Source: Methylocystis sp. | GTDB lineage: Bacteria; Pseudomonadota; Alphaproteobacteria; Rhizobiales; Beijerinckiaceae | Direction of reading: 5' to 3' | DNA length: 64,000 bases | Assembly: GCF_021731785.1 (NCBI RefSeq) | Contig: NZ_JAKFWS010000083.1 | Location: forward strand, 1-64,000 | Position numbers and translations under genes: made by a program | Notes under the pieces: model-generated | Database searches by the model: none | The model's input: only the letters and a program-made list of their open reading frames with translations | Told to the model about the DNA's origin: nothing | Shown: in pieces, positions 61,270 to 64,000 of the stretch | Position numbering within the stretch: the first letter of the stretch is position 1 | How the letters are laid out: every line of letters begins with the position of its first letter

Positions 61270-62597
61270 CTGCCCCGCCGCTCCCTGTTTGCGCTGGGCA
61301 ACTCGACGACGTCGCCATCACTGCCCGTCATCGCTACCGAAATTCTGGCCGCGACTTTGTCCGCGGCTTCGACGAGCGCGCTATCCGGTCTGCGGATGTA
61401 ATGACGCGCGGTCACGCCGCGGCGGGCATGCCCCAGCATTTCGCCGATTGTCGCGTCGCCATAGCCTTCGTCCGCAGCCACGCTGGCGAACGTCCGGCGC
61501 AGCACTTGCGCCCGCGCATCATGCAGCCCGGCTGCGTCGAAAAGGTCCGCAAGCGCCGATTTAAGATCGGCGTGGCCGGTCCCGTCGCGATTCGGAAAAA
61601 CGAAGTCGCCATGCAGGCGCGGCAGCGCTCCCAAGAGCCCGATCGCTGCCTTGCCGATCGGGCGCATAGATTTTCCGGTCTTCGTCGACTCCAGCCGCAC
61701 GCATTGCGTTGCGACGTCTATTTCCCGCCAGCGCAAACCGCAGGCCTCATTGGCGCGCAGCCCCGTCAGTGCAATGAGCCGCAGAGCGGCGACTGGCATA
61801 GGGTTGTTGGTTTCATGCTCGCGCAGCGCGGCGCCGAGCTTGGCAAGCTCAGGAGCCGATAAGACGCGCTCGCTCGTTTGATCGGCGATCATCTCGACGC
61901 CGCGGGCCGGATTGGCTCCCTTCACAAGCCCGCGCTTGGCCGCCCATGTCCAGATGCCGCCGAATAGACCGACAGCGCGCTTCGCCGCCGGTGCGCCGCC
62001 GGTGACGCGCGCAACTCCCCGAGCCTTTGTCTTGATCGTCGTCGAGGTTTTTCCAGCGGCCACGTCGTCATAGAACCGCTGCAAGATATCCGTGCGGCCG
62101 GCCAATTCGTTCGCGACGCGCTTGCCGAGCAACGGGACGATATGGCGCGCGATGCGTCCTTCGTCGACGGCGAGCGTCGAATCGGCTTTGACACGCTTCT
62201 TATTGGTGACGACGAGCCCTGCCCTCGCCGCCTCAAGATAAAGGTCGCACACTTCAGCGATGGTCAGCGCCTCGCGCGCGACTTGGCGCGCAGACGAAGG
62301 GTCGCCGCCGTCCGCCACTTCGCCCAATAGGCGGCGCGCCTTGGTCCGCGCTTCGTCAGGCGTGAGCGTGCCGAGCTTCGCGAAGGCGTGACGCCTAGTC
62401 TGGCCCTGCGCAGTTCTGTATTGGATGATAAAGGACGCCGAGCCCGACGACTTCATGCGCAGGCCAAAGCCCTTCAGGGCGCCGTCCCAAATGAAAAGGT
62501 CGCGACCATCAGGGGATGGTTTAAGAGCGTCGATCAGGCGCTTTGTGATATTCGCCACGGCGGGAATACCAGGGTTGCGGTCGCGCCGGGGAAGCAT
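61266..62597 (-). CDS. Tyrosine-type site-specific integrase (likely GTG start at 62558)
   Basis: ITKRLIDALKPSPDGRDLFIWDGALKGFGLRM; LTGLRANEACGLRWREID; MLGHARRGVTARHYI. Confidence 0.95.
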   Translation of the reverse strand: MLPRRDRNPGIPAVANITKRLIDALKPSPDGRDLFIWDGALKGFGLRMKSSGSASFIIQYRTAQGQTRRHAFAKLGTLTPDEARTKARRLLGEVADGGDPSSARQVAREALTIAEVCDLYLEAARAGLVVTNKKRVKADSTLAVDEGRIARHIVPLLGKRVANELAGRTDILQRFYDDVAAGKTSTTIKTKARGVARVTGGAPAAKRAVGLFGGIWTWAAKRGLVKGANPARGVEMIADQTSERVLSAPELAKLGAALREHETNNPMPVAALRLIALTGLRANEACGLRWREIDVATQCVRLESTKTGKSMRPIGKAAIGLLGALPRLHGDFVFPNRDGTGHADLKSALADLFDAAGLHDARAQVLRRTFASVAADEGYGDATIGEMLGHARRGVTARHYIRRPDSALVEAADKVAARISVAMTGSDGDVVELPSANRERRGR

Positions 62598-62607
62598 GGG
62601 GGAAGCA
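62587..62607 (+). repeat. 21-bp repeat, candidate integrase arm-type site (right)
   Basis: CGGGGAAGCATGGGGGAAGCA identical to 46320-46340. Confidence 0.65.
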
Positions 62608-62723
62608 GCCGGCGGAAAGTGTGAGAAACAGAGCGTGAACGCTGGTAAAAGAGAAAAACATCAAAGTCAAGGACTTGGTAATTTCGGGGAAGCCCGGGGA
62701 AGTGGGTGGAAAGTGCGCCAAAA

Positions 62724-62772
62724 AACCTTGCCAAGGTTGGGGTCGAGGGTTCGAATCCCTTCGCCCGCTCCA
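62724..62772 (+). repeat. attR (49-bp direct repeat, tRNA-Gly 3' fragment)
   Basis: Identical to 46206-46254. Confidence 0.93.
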
Positions 62773-62822
62773 GTTCAAAGGGCTCCGCGAATTCGATCCC
62801 CACGTGCGGAGACCGGGGTGAG

Positions 62823-63689
62823 ATGCTAACGACGCGCGCCCCGGCGAAAATCAATCTCACGCTTCATGTGCGCGGCCGCCGGCAGGACGGCTATCACGAC
62901 CTCGAAAGCCTTGTCGCTTTTTCCGGCGCCGGCGACAGCTTGTCGCTCACCCCGGGCGAGGCGCTGTCGCTCGACATTTCGGGCCCGACGTCCTCGGACG
63001 CCGGCGATGGCGACGACAATCTCGTGCTGCGCGCCGCGCGCCGGTTCGCCGAAGCGATCAAGGGCGGGCGGCTTGGACGGTTTCGACTTGAGAAGAGGCT
63101 GCCCGTGGCGGCCGGCGTCGGCGGCGGCTCTTCGGACGCGGCCGCGGCGCTGCGCCTTTTGGCCAAAGCGAATGATCTTGCGCTCGACGACCCGCGCATT
63201 CGCGAGGTCGCACGCTCTGTCGGGTCGGACGTGCCGGTCTGCCTTGAAGCGCGGGCGCGCATGATGCGCGGCGCCGGCGAAAGTCTCGGCGCGCCGATTC
63301 ATCTGCCGCCGCTGCCGGCGGCGCTGATCAATCCCGGCGTTCCCGTCGCGACGGCGCCGGTCTTCGCCGCGCTCGGACTGCAACCGGGCGCTTCACGTGG
63401 CGGCGCCGCACATGTGGAGATCAGCGCAGAGCCGAGCGCGGGCGAACTCCTCGCCGCGCTTGCAAAGTGCCGCAACGATCTCGAAGACGCCGCCTGCCTG
63501 CAAGCGCCGGCGATCGTCGACGCGCTCGCCATTTTGCGGGCGGCGCGCGGCTGCAGGCTCGCGCGCATGTCGGGCTCCGGCGCAACATGTTTCGCGCTGT
63601 TTGCGACGCGGCGCGACGCCGTCCGCGCCGCCCGAGTCATTCGCGCCCAGCATCCCGGATGGTGGGTCAAGACAGCCGTGCTGAGATGA
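62823..63689 (+). CDS. ispE: 4-diphosphocytidyl-2-C-methyl-D-erythritol kinase
   Basis: [52 protein letters not shown]. Confidence 0.95.
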   Translation: MLTTRAPAKINLTLHVRGRRQDGYHDLESLVAFSGAGDSLSLTPGEALSLDISGPTSSDAGDGDDNLVLRAARRFAEAIKGGRLGRFRLEKRLPVAAGVGGGSSDAAAALRLLAKANDLALDDPRIREVARSVGSDVPVCLEARARMMRGAGESLGAPIHLPPLPAALINPGVPVATAPVFAALGLQPGASRGGAAHVEISAEPSAGELLAALAKCRNDLEDAACLQAPAIVDALAILRAARGCRLARMSGSGATCFALFATRRDAVRAARVIRAQHPGWWVKTAVLR

Positions 63690-64000
63690 CCCGCCGGCCG
63701 CCGCCGAAAGATCGCAGCGCCCATGAAAGGGGCCGCCGCGCCCCGATCCCGCCATCGGAGGCGCGCGGTACGTTCCGCCCCGCCTCGCCCGACCTCGTCG
63801 CGCTTTACGGCGCGCATCCGGTGCGCGCCGCGCTGACCGCGCGCAAGCGCAAGCTGCTGACGCTTTACGCGACCGAGACGGCCCTGCCGCGCATCAAGGA
63901 TCTCGCCGCCGCGGCGGGACTCGAGCCGCGCCTCGTCGACGCGCGCGATCTCGACCGCCGCCTCGGCGCCGAGGCGGTGCATCAAGGCTTGCTGCTCGAA
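63686..64000 (+). CDS. 23S rRNA 2'-O-ribose methyltransferase (RlmB/SpoU family), N-terminal part, truncated by window edge
   Basis: [28 protein letters not shown]...[12 protein letters not shown], typical RlmB substrate-binding domain. Confidence 0.8.
   Translation, partial: MTRRPPPKDRSAHERGRRAPIPPSEARGTFRPASPDLVALYGAHPVRAALTARKRKLLTLYATETALPRIKDLAAAAGLEPRLVDARDLDRRLGAEAVHQGLLLE

Larger units (their letters stand above)
46206..62772. mobile_element. Integrated phage-like element / candidate phage satellite in tRNA-Gly
   Basis: 49-bp perfect direct repeats (46206-46254, 62724-62772), integrase near the right end, phage-like gene set between. Confidence 0.92.

Noticed and set aside
62706-62822. 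N-terminal extension of the ispE ORF through attR
   Set aside because: The extension translates the tRNA fragment; the IspE start [14 protein letters not shown] at 62823 fits the family.
62521-62860. ORFs with [14 protein letters not shown] / [17 protein letters not shown] antisense to attR
   Set aside because: Antisense reading of the tRNA-Gly 3' fragment, not a gene.

Overview
This is a high-GC alphaproteobacterial chromosome segment; gene content suggests a Rhizobiales-type methylotroph or methanotroph (inference only). Most of it is ordinary housekeeping sequence: guaB, plsC-like, tesA/ybbA/ybbP-type, rplI-dnaB, tolC, pcm, cysK, pyrB, nadA-nadB-nadC, murJ, lysC, ubiG, ispE, and two tRNAs. 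The main accessory feature is a 16.6-kb element (46206-62772) integrated in tRNA-Gly(GCC). It is bounded by a 49-bp direct repeat of the tRNA 3' end and carries a tyrosine integrase, a helicase/primase/RuvC/SSB replication module, a dense cluster of GGGAC/GTCCC repeats (candidate origin), a terminase-small-like HTH protein and a lone tail tape-measure gene. It also carries a protein resembling only the sigma-interacting domain of GcrA and a few membrane cargo genes. No capsid, portal or large terminase was recognised, so it looks like a phage satellite or a strongly reduced prophage. Other points of interest are a 1045-aa predicted membrane protein next to tRNA-Ala, a perfect 11-5-11 palindrome upstream of nadA, three tandem PRC-barrel paralogs, two probable frameshifted genes and an intrinsic terminator with no upstream gene assigned.
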